Assembly: GCF_029051645.1 (NCBI RefSeq)
Contig: NZ_JAACFS010000015.1
Location: 62,001-126,000, forward strand
Reading direction: 5' to 3'
Length of the DNA: 64,000 nt
DNA from: Bradyrhizobium sp. CSA112
GTDB lineage: Bacteria > Pseudomonadota > Alphaproteobacteria > Rhizobiales > Xanthobacteraceae
In this document: positions 43,157 to 50,763 of the stretch, piece by piece
Numbering within the stretch: position 1 is the stretch's first letter
How the letters are laid out: each line of letters starts with the position of its first letter
The notes under the pieces: model-generated
Database searches by the model: none
What the model was told of the DNA's origin: nothing
Seen by the model: the letters and a program-made list of their open reading frames with translations, nothing else
Made by a program: the position numbers and the translations under genes

Positions 43157-44299
43157 TTGATCAGATCGCGGTCTTACTGCGCGTCTCGTGCAATTCTGGC
43201 GCTCCTGCTCGTCTTCCTGCCCGGTTTGGCGTCAGCGGTTATGACCGGCCCTGATACGGATTCCCGGGTTGAAGATATCATGGCTGCCAACATCGCGCCC
43301 GAGGCAACGGCCGATCATGCGGGCGGGCTTGCATCCGTTGTCTACGTCGCCGGCCACACGCGGTTCTTTAGCTACGGCCTTGCCGATCAAGCGGAGAAGC
43401 GTCCAATCACGCCGGACGCGCTGTTCAATGTCGCGTCGCTTCGCAAGGTGTTTGAGGCTGCACTGGTCGCGCTCGGAACGCTTCGCGGCGAGTTGCGGCT
43501 GGACGATCCGGTCAGCAAATATGTCGGGGAACTGCAGGGCGACTATATTCGCCGGGTCACGATCGGCGAACTCGCCGCCCATACTTCCGGCCTGTTGTTG
43601 CCGACGGATCACCCGCCCTGGCCCAACGCGTCGTATTCGTTGGCCGAATTCATCGACATGCTCAACGTTTGGACGCCGCCCGCGGGCGAAGGGCCGGGCA
43701 AGCAACGCATTTATACGCACGCCGGTTACGTGCTGCTGCAGCTCGCGCTCGAGCGTCGGTACGGGCTTCCTATCGACAAGCTCATCGAGAGCCGTATCCT
43801 GCGGCCCCTCAATATGAATTCGACGCTGCTCCCCGAACGGGGGCCGGACCGCCGCGCCATCATGGGTCCGGCGCTGATGCAACGCGTCGTCCAGGGCTAT
43901 TCCGATAACGGCATGCCAATCGGTCCGCGGGGCAACCAGCAGGGCTATTTTGAATTCCCCGGCACCGGGCAGATGTTCACTTCAGCGCGGGATCTCGCGA
44001 TCTTCCTCGCGGCCTGCCTCGGCGATGGCGCGGCCGATCCGCAGCTACGTGAGGCTTTACAGATGACGCAGCGTGAAATGTTCCGTGTCAGCGAGCAGTT
44101 CGGACAGGCGATGGCTTGGGAAACCATCGATGTGGACGGAGTAGGCATCGTCGACAAGCCGGGCGGCCTCAACAATGCGACGGCCTATGTGGGGCTCGTA
44201 CCCGGGCGCAAGGTTGGCGTCGTCCTGCTCGCCAACCGCGGCGAGTTTCCGCACGAAATCGCCCGCTACCGTGTGCTTCCAGCATTGTCGCGATTGTAG
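43157..44299 (+). CDS. Serine hydrolase of the beta-lactamase class C / DD-peptidase family
   Basis: A 380-residue exported protein. I start it at TTG 43157 (AAAGGT upstream), which gives a signal peptide with core AILALLLVFLPGLASA; the frame is open further upstream to 42974 but without coding character. SxxK is present as S94-L-R-K97. The second motif is Y186-T-H rather than YxN, and the third is K334-P-G rather than KTG. The fold is AmpC-like, but the changed motifs suggest an esterase or peptidase rather than an antibiotic-hydrolysing beta-lactamase. A candidate EcfG promoter lies upstream. Confidence 0.85.
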   Translation: MIRSRSYCASRAILALLLVFLPGLASAVMTGPDTDSRVEDIMAANIAPEATADHAGGLASVVYVAGHTRFFSYGLADQAEKRPITPDALFNVASLRKVFEAALVALGTLRGELRLDDPVSKYVGELQGDYIRRVTIGELAAHTSGLLLPTDHPPWPNASYSLAEFIDMLNVWTPPAGEGPGKQRIYTHAGYVLLQLALERRYGLPIDKLIESRILRPLNMNSTLLPERGPDRRAIMGPALMQRVVQGYSDNGMPIGPRGNQQGYFEFPGTGQMFTSARDLAIFLAACLGDGAADPQLREALQMTQREMFRVSEQFGQAMAWETIDVDGVGIVDKPGGLNNATAYVGLVPGRKVGVVLLANRGEFPHEIARYRVLPALSRL

Positions 44300-44640
44300 A
44301 TGCGAGCCACGGTGGTGAGCTACGGTGACGGGTTGCAGGTTGGAACCGAACACAATTTCTGCGTCGGCAACCGGACATTGCATCACAATGAGTCGATCGC
44401 GATAAACAAATCACAATAACGCCCGGTCGATGGCCTACAGCGGCGGAGCTAGCTTGGCGCGATCCAGCGATCCCTTGTTCTCGGCCGAAATACCGCGAGA
44501 AGGACAACGCGCCGATTCCGCGATAGCGGAGCGACGCGGCGCCTGATCCATGCCGGCGCGAGCCGGGTGCAACATCTGCCACATATGCAGGCCGGCGTCG
44601 CTGGCCGCCCGACCTGCTGCGCAAAGAGCAGGAGGCTCTC
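44300..44640. other. 341-base gap, no gene seen
   Basis: Between the serine hydrolase and the CHRD-RTX gene I find no gene, tRNA or strong hairpin. The ribosome site of the CHRD-RTX gene (GAGCAGGAGG) is at its right end. The long minus-strand frame across 44169-44675 has arginine/serine-rich shadow composition. Confidence 0.5.
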
Positions 44641-45879
44641 ATGTCTACAGCGTTCCGCGTGGTTCTCGAAGGCACTCAGGAAGTTCCTCCGAACAACTCG
44701 ACTGCAAGCGGTCTCGGCACCGTCATCTTTGACAGCACGGAAATTGCCGCGAGCTATACGTTTCGGATCGAGGGCGTCGATTACGGCCCGATTACGGGTG
44801 GTCCGGCCCAGACGCCATCGACCTCAGACGACGTCATCTCCACGCATTTTCACAATCAGGTGCGAGGAGTAAACGGGCCCGTTGTCTTCGGGCAGATCAA
44901 CCCGGCACAGGACGGCGATGATCTCAGCATCGCCCTGAATACGGATGGCTCCTGGACGGTGAGTGGCCGATGGGAGACGACGGACCCCGCCAGCGTTCCA
45001 ATCACTGACTTCGCCGACGAATTCGGCACAGCTCCGGTCGGATCGGAGATCCCAATCTATTTCAACGTCCATACGAATCAATTTCAGGGAGGCGAGATCC
45101 GGGGTCAGTTGATCGCAATCGCAGATGACAACGACAACGTTGTCGTCGGAACGCCGGGCGACGATTTCCTTCCCGGGCTCGGCGGCAATGACATCATCCG
45201 TGGCCTTGCCGGGAACGACAGACTTGAAGGCGGCGACGGCGACGACATTATCAGGGGCGGCCAGGGAAACGACGATATCAATACAGGCGCTGGCAATGAC
45301 CTGGTTTTCGGCGGTCAAGGCAACGACACCGTCGGCGGCATGGCCGGAATGGATACCGTCTTCGGCGGTGCCGGCGATGACTTCATCGCCTGGAACGATC
45401 CTACGGGCGATACCGTGTTCGGGGACGCCGGGAATGACACGCTGCGAGGCGGCGACGTTGCCGCCGACACGATCTTTGGTGGTAACGGTGACGACCTCAT
45501 CCGGGCGGTCGCCAACCAGCAGTTGGCGGATCACGCGCCCGACCGTCTGTTCGGAGACCGCGGCAATGACACCATCTTCGGCGGCAATGCTGGTGATACG
45601 ATCGAAGGCGGCGCCGGCGACGACACCCTCGCGGGTTTCGGTGGAGCTGATCAGTTTATCTTTCGCGAGACTGAGCGAGGCAATGATACCATTACCGACT
45701 TCGACGTAACGCAGGACGTCGCGGTGTTGGAAGGCTTCGGAGCAGACTTCGACCCGCTGGACAATCTGAGCGCGTCAGCGTCGGGCACCACCCTTGATCT
45801 CGGCGAGGGCAATCAGGTGCTGTTCTTGGGTCTTCTTCCGAACGAGTTGAACGCCGCGAATTTCCTCGTAACCGCTTGA
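44641..45879 (+). CDS. CHRD-domain protein with RTX calcium-binding repeats, predicted type I-secreted
   Basis: A 412-residue protein. Residues 1 to about 155 form a CHRD domain (FRVVLEGTQEVPPNNSTASG start, ISTHFHNQVRGVNGPVVFGQ, GGEIRGQL end), a chordin-derived beta domain found in bacterial secreted proteins. Residues about 165-335 contain roughly 12-14 RTX nonapeptides of the GGxGxDxUx type (for example GGNDIIRGL, GNDRLEGGDGDD), which bind calcium. The C-terminal 70 residues (DQFIFRETERGNDTITDFD onwards) are the usual type I secretion signal region. No signal peptide and no ABC/MFP/TolC secretion genes are in the window, so it must use a transporter encoded elsewhere. Role unknown, possibly surface or matrix. 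Confidence 0.9.
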   Translation: MSTAFRVVLEGTQEVPPNNSTASGLGTVIFDSTEIAASYTFRIEGVDYGPITGGPAQTPSTSDDVISTHFHNQVRGVNGPVVFGQINPAQDGDDLSIALNTDGSWTVSGRWETTDPASVPITDFADEFGTAPVGSEIPIYFNVHTNQFQGGEIRGQLIAIADDNDNVVVGTPGDDFLPGLGGNDIIRGLAGNDRLEGGDGDDIIRGGQGNDDINTGAGNDLVFGGQGNDTVGGMAGMDTVFGGAGDDFIAWNDPTGDTVFGDAGNDTLRGGDVAADTIFGGNGDDLIRAVANQQLADHAPDRLFGDRGNDTIFGGNAGDTIEGGAGDDTLAGFGGADQFIFRETERGNDTITDFDVTQDVAVLEGFGADFDPLDNLSASASGTTLDLGEGNQVLFLGLLPNELNAANFLVTA

Positions 45880-46070
45880 GGTGGCGCGGGCGGGCCGGAT
45901 CTCCGGCCCGCCTCCGCGCGCCTGTTGGTTTGGCACTGCTCTCGTCGCGCTCGATCACCGCGGCCCCCGCCGCGAGGCGAGGGATTCGAGCCGCGCCCTG
46001 CGAACGACATTCTGGGCACTGCTGCCGGCTGATTTGCCTCAAGCGCAACGGCAAACTGCAGTTCGCTCTC

Positions 46071-46199
46071 GCAGGGACCCATACTCCGCGGCCTCTCTTG
46101 TTGGAAAAGGCAGATAGTAACGACTGTGCAAAACAAGCGAGGCCGGAGGCTATGGATCCCTGCGCCCCGTGCGCAATTGCGCACTAGGCAGGGACGACG
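46071..46199. repeat. Dispersed palindromic repeat, family E
   Basis: A 129-base imperfect palindrome with outer arms GCAGGGACCC / GGATCCCTGCG-type and GCAGGGACGAC, and inner arms CTCCGCGGCCTC / GAGGCCGGAG. It fills the gap 45880-46227 between the CHRD-RTX gene and the convergent DUF892 gene, where nothing else is evident. A related copy is at 37831. Confidence 0.8.
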
Positions 46200-46227
46200 T
46201 AAGCGCCTCGCTTCAATCAGCCTGCCC

Positions 46228-46722
46228 TCACGCTGCCAGCGCATCCGGATTGACTTCGCCCTTGGCGATGTCGGTGAGAATGGCGTCGGCCTCTTTCTCT
46301 TCCAGCAGGCTGTCGTGCAAGATCATCTGGTCGTCACGCAGTTCGAGCTGGCCGGCTAGCGCGGCGGCTGAGCCGTAGGCGGCGATCTCGTAATGCTCGA
46401 GCTTCTGCGCGGATGCGATCAGGCCCGCATCGCGAAGATCGTCGCCTTCCAGGATGCCGAGCATCTTGCGGGTTTCACTGATGAGGCCCTGCATGGCCTG
46501 ATCGACATGCGCCGTCGAGTCTGCGTCATGTCTGCGCAGGATGCCGACAAGGCGTTCCTTCTGCCGCATTGTCTCCGCATGATGATCCACCAGCGCATCC
46601 TTCAACGCCGGATGGGCTGCGGCAGCCGCCATGCGGAGCAGCGCTTCCGCAAGCTGCTCCTCCATACTCACCAGTTCCTGCAGTTCGGCGAGGTACATGT
46701 CCTTGAAATTGCTGATTTCCAT
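46228..46722 (-). CDS. DUF892 ferritin-like protein (YciF/YciE family)
   Basis: A 164-residue all-helical protein of the YciF family, thought to be di-iron ferritin-like stress proteins. It begins MEISNFKDMYLAELQELVSM and keeps the metal-ligand pattern E (LAELQEL, MEEQL), H (DHHAET), E (KLEHYEIAAYG) and E (LLEEKEAD). AGGA seven bases before ATG 46722 sets the start. A candidate EcfG promoter lies about 116 bases upstream on the same strand; homologues are often in the general stress regulon. Confidence 0.93.
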   Translation of the reverse strand: MEISNFKDMYLAELQELVSMEEQLAEALLRMAAAAAHPALKDALVDHHAETMRQKERLVGILRRHDADSTAHVDQAMQGLISETRKMLGILEGDDLRDAGLIASAQKLEHYEIAAYGSAAALAGQLELRDDQMILHDSLLEEKEADAILTDIAKGEVNPDALAA

Positions 46723-46837
46723 GACGAAATCCTCATCATTGGATGTGTACGGGGCTTCCGGGCCGTCGCAGAATTCCGGAAGGGGCGGGCACAGGCTGAG
46801 CGGCCTTTTCGCGTTCCAGGCCGACAATCTCTTTCTC

Positions 46838-46863
46838 AACGAGGCCGCAACGCATCTGGTTCC
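46838..46863 (-). promoter_or_regulatory. Candidate EcfG-type promoter of the DUF892 gene
   Basis: On the minus strand GGAAC (46863-46859), a 17-base spacer and CGTT (46841-46838) match the EcfG consensus exactly. The transcript would have a leader of roughly 105 bases before ATG 46722. General-stress control of DUF892 genes makes this plausible. Confidence 0.6.
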
Positions 46864-46887
46864 GGACCAGACCTGAGAGGTGCTGCC

Positions 46888-47076
46888 ATGACGGAATGGT
46901 ATTTTGTTTGGGTCGAAGGTCTGCGGGGGCCGATGCCACAGAAATGGTCATCGGAGGGGCTTTGGGGGCAGATCGGCCGTCAGGACGTCATTGTTCGCTT
47001 TGCGCTGAGCGATGCGGAGGCGCATCTGCCGCTCGACGAGTTGGCGAGGCGGCACCCTATTCCCGACGAAAGATAG
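46888..47076 (+). CDS. Hypothetical small protein
   Basis: A 62-residue protein starting MTEWYFVWVEGLRGPMPQKW, with a good ribosome site (GAGAGGTG) before ATG 46888. The GYF-like start (WYFVWVEGLRGP resembles the WYY-x-x-G-x-x-x-GP pattern of bacterial GYF_2 domains) may be a small interaction module. Function unknown. It is divergent from the DUF892 gene. Confidence 0.65.
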   Translation: MTEWYFVWVEGLRGPMPQKWSSEGLWGQIGRQDVIVRFALSDAEAHLPLDELARRHPIPDER

Positions 47077-47150
47077 ATAGAGGTCGCCCGGCAGCGTGCA
47101 CGTTCCGCAGGGTTCCGCGCGGCCGCAACATTTTCGAGCAGATATTTTGC

Positions 47151-47175
47151 GGAACATTGCGAATTTAATTTCGTT
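47151..47175 (+). promoter_or_regulatory. Candidate EcfG-type promoter
   Basis: GGAAC (47151-47155), a 16-base AT-rich spacer and CGTT (47172-47175) match the EcfG consensus. The next supported gene on this strand starts at 47403, leaving a leader of about 220 bases; the gap 47077-47402 otherwise contains only a poorly supported 68-codon frame from 47182. Confidence 0.55.
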
Positions 47176-47402
47176 GCCCGGTTGAACCGGCGCAAAGAGG
47201 CACCACTGTCCCGCATTCAATTCGCGATGCTTGCGGATTTGAATGAGAACTTGCGAACCAGCGCGCGTGCTGGTGGTGGGGACGAGCGATCAAGATCCGA
47301 CACCCTTGACGTCTTTCGTATCCTTCGCAGGAAGCAGCCGCGTGGCGGTCCTAGCCGCTTCGCGGTCCTCGACCAACCCAGAAGCTAGTTAAGGAGTCGT
47401 GC

Positions 47403-47693
47403 ATGAAATTGAACTCTGCACAGGTGGAACGCACCTTGAAGCAATTCGAAGCCCAGGCGCTTCCCGACGATCATCCGGTGGTCCCGCAACTGGCCAGCAT
47501 GTTCGGGGATCATACGTTCTTCCTCGACAGCGGCGGGCTCAACGTCCTGGAACCCACCGAGGCTTCCGAGCCGAACACATCAATCGGCATGATCGTCAAC
47601 CTTGCCAATTGGAGCGATGAGACGCTGACGAAACTGTCGCCGCACGAGCCCGAGCCCACAGGCGTTATCGTCAGCCTCGAATCCAAGCACTGA
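47403..47693 (+). CDS. Hypothetical acidic small protein
   Basis: A 96-residue soluble acidic protein (MKLNSAQVERTLKQFEAQAL start; GDHTFFLDSGGLNVLEP in the middle). A strong ribosome site (TTAAGGAGT) precedes ATG 47403. It resembles a family of small conserved proteins in rhizobia that I cannot name. A candidate EcfG promoter lies about 225 bases upstream, suggesting general-stress expression. Confidence 0.75.
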   Translation: MKLNSAQVERTLKQFEAQALPDDHPVVPQLASMFGDHTFFLDSGGLNVLEPTEASEPNTSIGMIVNLANWSDETLTKLSPHEPEPTGVIVSLESKH

Positions 47694-47896
47694 AGCTGGA
47701 GGCGATCATTTCGCGGCGGGGCCGGTCACCACGTATCAGGCCGGACCCGCACCGCGATCTGTCAGGTCCCGCCCGTGGCGCATTCGTGCGCGGCCTCTTC
47801 CGCTGCATCCAACCGCTGTTGTAGCGGCTGGCCGTAGCTGTTCGGGCAAGTGATGCGCTTGTGCAGAGATGCTCTTGTGCAGAATGGCGGCGCTGC

Positions 47897-48157
47897 TCAG
47901 GCTTCGAAATGAACCCCGATCCGCTTCTCTTTGCGCCAGACGACGCGGCACGGCAGATGGAGGTGGTCGGCTTCGATCACCAGGGTGAAGCGTTCGGGAA
48001 TGCCGACGGGGGAGATCACCTCGAGCGCGGCGCCGGTTTCGGAAAGATTGCGGACCGTGCAATCGAAGGCGGCACCGCCGCCAAACGCTATCTTGCCCGA
48101 TTTCAATAACCGCCGCCGTGGTGCTATTCTGTGCTCGTCCACCACATGGACCTCCAC
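47897..48157 (-). CDS. PilZ-domain protein
   Basis: An 86-residue single-domain PilZ protein, predicted to bind cyclic-di-GMP. It keeps the RxxxR motif (R10 and R14 in HRIAPRRR) and the N/DxSxxG motif (NLSETG, 37-42), and the closing strand CRVVWRKEKRIGVHFE. The start is GTG 48157 with CGGAG upstream. Single-domain PilZ proteins of this type are numerous in Bradyrhizobium and act as adaptors. No motility or polysaccharide gene is adjacent. Confidence 0.9.
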   Translation of the reverse strand: MEVHVVDEHRIAPRRRLLKSGKIAFGGGAAFDCTVRNLSETGAALEVISPVGIPERFTLVIEADHLHLPCRVVWRKEKRIGVHFEA

Positions 48158-48278
48158 ATGGATCTCCGCCTGAACAGGGAGGTTTAGACGCGCGAGGTTA
48201 CCATCCCGTTACAGGTTACTGTCCGATTACGAGCGTTCCAGCCTTGATACAGCGCAAAGTGGTGGCCCGCCAATCGGC

Positions 48279-49301
48279 TCATCGGGCATGGCCGTCCGTC
48301 CGCGCCCGCCGCCCCTCGATCGGATAGGCCGGATCATTGAACCCCGGCGTCGATGGATGGCCGCTCACCACGAGTTGATCGATCAACGCCTCGTCCTCGG
48401 CCGTGAAGCGGTAGTCGAGCGCCTTGACGTAATCGTCCCATTGTTCCTCGGTTCGCGGACCCGCGATCACCCCGCTCACGAACGACGAATTCAGCACCCA
48501 TGACACGGCGAACTGCCCGGCGGTGATGCCGCGGGCCTCGGCGTGCCGCTTGATCTCCTGTGCAAGCTGCAGCGATTCCGGCCGCCACTCGGTCTGCATC
48601 ATTCGCTTGTCGGCGCGGCCGGCGCGGGTTTCCTTGTCGGGCGCCGCATCCGGCTTGTACTTGCCGGTCAGCACACCGCGCGCCAGCGGGCTATAGGGCA
48701 CGATGCCGAGGCCGTAATAGCCGCAGGCCGGGAAGTGCTCGACCTCGGGCATCCGGTTCATCGCGTTGTAATAGGGCTGGCTGACGATCGGGCGATCGAT
48801 GCCGCTCTTGTCGCAGATGTTGCAGATCTCGGCGACACGCCAGGCGCGGTAGTTCGAGACGCCGAAATAGCGAATTTTGCCCTGGCGCATCAGATCGCCC
48901 ATGGCGCGCACCGTCTCCTCCAGCGGCGTCGCGTGGTCCTCCTTGTGCAGGTAGTAAATGTCGATGTGGTCGGTGCCGAGCCGTTTCAAGCTTTCGTCCG
49001 CCGCCTGCAGCACCCAGCGCCGCGACAGCCCGCCGCGATTGGGATCGTCGCCGATCTGGTTGGCGAGCTTTGTCGCGAGGATCCAGTTGTGCCTGTTGTT
49101 GGAAATGGCGCGGCCGACCACCTGCTCGGACTGGCCGCCATTATAGGCGTCCGCGGTATCGATGAAGTTGATGCCGGCCTCGCGCGCGCGTCCCACGATG
49201 CGCGACGACGTCGCCTCGTCGGTTGGTCCGCCGAACATCATGGTGCCCAGACAGATCGGCGAAATCTTCAGGCCGCTGCGGCCGAGGTGGCGGTATTGCA
49301 T
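48279..49301 (-). CDS. Aldo/keto reductase
   Basis: A 340-residue NADPH-dependent oxidoreductase with the (beta/alpha)8 fold. The catalytic tetrad is visible as D48 (FIDTADAY), Y53, K78 (ILATKLA) and H119 (YYLHKED). The C-terminal part has the cofactor loop VISGVIAGPRTEEQ. It starts MQYRHLGRSGLKISPICLGT at ATG 49301 (GAGGAGCG upstream). It belongs to the YajO/Tas-like group acting on small aldehydes; substrate unknown. Monocistronic, followed upstream by a family A repeat. Confidence 0.93.
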   Translation of the reverse strand: MQYRHLGRSGLKISPICLGTMMFGGPTDEATSSRIVGRAREAGINFIDTADAYNGGQSEQVVGRAISNNRHNWILATKLANQIGDDPNRGGLSRRWVLQAADESLKRLGTDHIDIYYLHKEDHATPLEETVRAMGDLMRQGKIRYFGVSNYRAWRVAEICNICDKSGIDRPIVSQPYYNAMNRMPEVEHFPACGYYGLGIVPYSPLARGVLTGKYKPDAAPDKETRAGRADKRMMQTEWRPESLQLAQEIKRHAEARGITAGQFAVSWVLNSSFVSGVIAGPRTEEQWDDYVKALDYRFTAEDEALIDQLVVSGHPSTPGFNDPAYPIEGRRARTDGHAR

Positions 49302-49321
49302 CAATCGCTCCTCAATCTCGA

Positions 49322-49406
49322 CCGTCATTCCGGGATGGTGCGTTAGCACCAGACCCGGAATCTCGAGATTCCGGGTTCAATGCTGCGCATTGCCCCGGAA
49401 TGACGG
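49322..49406. repeat. Dispersed palindromic repeat, family A
   Basis: An 85-base palindrome starting CCGTCATTCCGGGATGG and ending TGCCCCGGAATGACGG with a central AATCTCGAGATT. It lies between the aldo/keto reductase start and the thioesterase stop. Confidence 0.9.
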
Positions 49407-49416
49407 CCTCTCTCTC

Positions 49417-49842
49417 TCAACTCTCACCCTTCAATATCTTGAACACACCGCTCGCCATCGCGATACAGCGCTTATCGACGGTCACCTCTGTCGTGATGAA
49501 GATCAGGCTGCGGGTGGAGCGCACCACGTGCGGCTTCGACACCAGGACCTCACCGATTTTGCCGGCTTCGACGAAATGCGTGTCGAGCTGCACCGTCGCC
49601 AGCGTCGGCTTGCCCGACACGAAGCGGGCGGTCATGCCGCAGGTGCGGTCGGCGAAGGTCATGATGACGCCGCCCTGCACCAGGCCGCGGCGGTTGTGAT
49701 GCTTGTCCTCGGTGATGAGCGCGAATTCATACACGCCGTCGACGACGCGCTGCCACAGCGGGCCGATCAGATGCAGGAAGCCTGATGTTTCGACGATCTT
49801 CCAGCCGTCGGATTTGAGTTTGTCCGCGGCCTTGGCGGTCAT
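49417..49842 (-). CDS. PaaI-type hotdog-fold thioesterase
   Basis: A 141-residue single hotdog-domain protein. The typical catalytic stretch NRRGLVQGGVIMTFADRTCG has the HxxxxxGG-like pattern, with D in FADRT as the likely catalytic acid. Closing strands SLIFITTEVTVDKR and FKIL are standard. Such proteins hydrolyse acyl-CoA thioesters. It is divergent from a Nudix CoA pyrophosphatase-like gene, with an 79-base gap. Substrate chain length unknown. Confidence 0.87.
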   Translation of the reverse strand: MTAKAADKLKSDGWKIVETSGFLHLIGPLWQRVVDGVYEFALITEDKHHNRRGLVQGGVIMTFADRTCGMTARFVSGKPTLATVQLDTHFVEAGKIGEVLVSKPHVVRSTRSLIFITTEVTVDKRCIAMASGVFKILKGES

Positions 49843-49921
49843 GTCGTGCTTTCCGTTTCCTGCGGGCTGTCATGTTGTCCGGGTCATTTCATCTGATGCG
49901 CTGGTGTTGTAGTCAAGCGGG

Positions 49922-50551
49922 ATGGCCCGGTCATTTGACGATACCACACGGCGGAATATCGCAACCCTCTGCGCGGCATTCACGCGGGTACCTTCGGACG
50001 GCGCAGAGCCTGAGCTGAAGCGCGCGGCGGTGGCCATTGCGCTGACGGAAGCCGAGGCCGGTGGGGGCACGACGTTTCTGCTGACCCGCCGTGCGGCGAC
50101 CTTGCGTTCGCACGCGGCCCAATGGGCGTTGCCGGGCGGGCGCTGCGACGACGGCGAGACACAGGCGCAGGCAGCGCTGCGCGAGCTGCATGAAGAACTC
50201 GGCGTTGGCCTCGGCGAGGGCGATGTGCTGGGCCTGCTCGACGATTACCCGACGCGATCGGGCTATCTCATCACGCCCGTAGTGGTCTGGGTCGGCGCCA
50301 GCGCCGATATCGTGCCCAATCCGGCGGAGGTCGCTTCCGTCCATCGCGTCGCACTTGACGACATCGAGCGCGAGGGCGCCTTCAGCTTCACCACGATCCC
50401 CGAAAGCACGCGGCGCGTGATCCGCTTTCGCCACGCCAGCCAACATATCCACGCGCCGACGGCAGCGCTGATCTATCAATTTGCCGAAGTGCTGGCGGGT
50501 CGCGATACCCGCGTGGCCGAGTTGGAGCAGCCGGTCTTCGCCTGGAAGTAG
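49922..50551 (+). CDS. Nudix hydrolase, CoA pyrophosphatase (NudL-like)
   Basis: A 209-residue Nudix enzyme. The Nudix box spans residues 73-95 (G73, E79, R87, E88, E91, E92, G94 fit GX5EX7REUXEEXGU), and the preceding segment LLTRRAATLRSHAAQWALPG matches the UPF0035 motif of CoA pyrophosphatases. It probably cleaves CoA or acyl-CoA to 4'-phosphopantetheine derivatives and 3',5'-ADP. It is adjacent to, and divergent from, a thioesterase gene, so a CoA-ester housekeeping theme is possible. Confidence 0.9.
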   Translation: MARSFDDTTRRNIATLCAAFTRVPSDGAEPELKRAAVAIALTEAEAGGGTTFLLTRRAATLRSHAAQWALPGGRCDDGETQAQAALRELHEELGVGLGEGDVLGLLDDYPTRSGYLITPVVVWVGASADIVPNPAEVASVHRVALDDIEREGAFSFTTIPESTRRVIRFRHASQHIHAPTAALIYQFAEVLAGRDTRVAELEQPVFAWK

Positions 50552-50553
50552 GG

Positions 50554-50674
50554 CCGTCATTGCGAGGCGCGAAGCGACGAAGCAATCCATCTCTCGGTGA
50601 GCGGAGACATGGATTGCTTCGCGGAGCCTGTCATCGGGCGCGCATTCGCGCGACCCGGTGGCTCGCAATGACGG
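50554..50674. repeat. Dispersed palindromic repeat, family B
   Basis: A 121-base palindrome with outer ends CCGTCATTGCGAGGCG / GGCTCGCAATGACGG and inner arms GAAGCAATCCAT / ATGGATTGCTTC. It lies immediately upstream of the Bug-type binding-protein gene. A truncated inverted copy (about 51 bases) is at 59156. Confidence 0.9.
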
Positions 50675-50763
50675 AACCGTCTCCGGGTCGGGTTGCGAAC
50701 ACGGCGCGATTGGGCGACGATGGCGGCGCCAACAAGAAGAACAGTCCTGGGAGCGCGCTCATC

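Noticed and set aside
45148..45650. Periodic GGC/GAC-rich DNA that might look like a repeat array
   Set aside because: It encodes RTX nonapeptides in frame; period and divergence do not fit CRISPR or tandem satellite DNA.
47182..47388. 68-codon frame just after the EcfG-type motif
   Set aside because: Starts at TTG without ribosome site, and its Arg/Ser-rich sequence looks non-coding; more likely leader of the 47403 gene.
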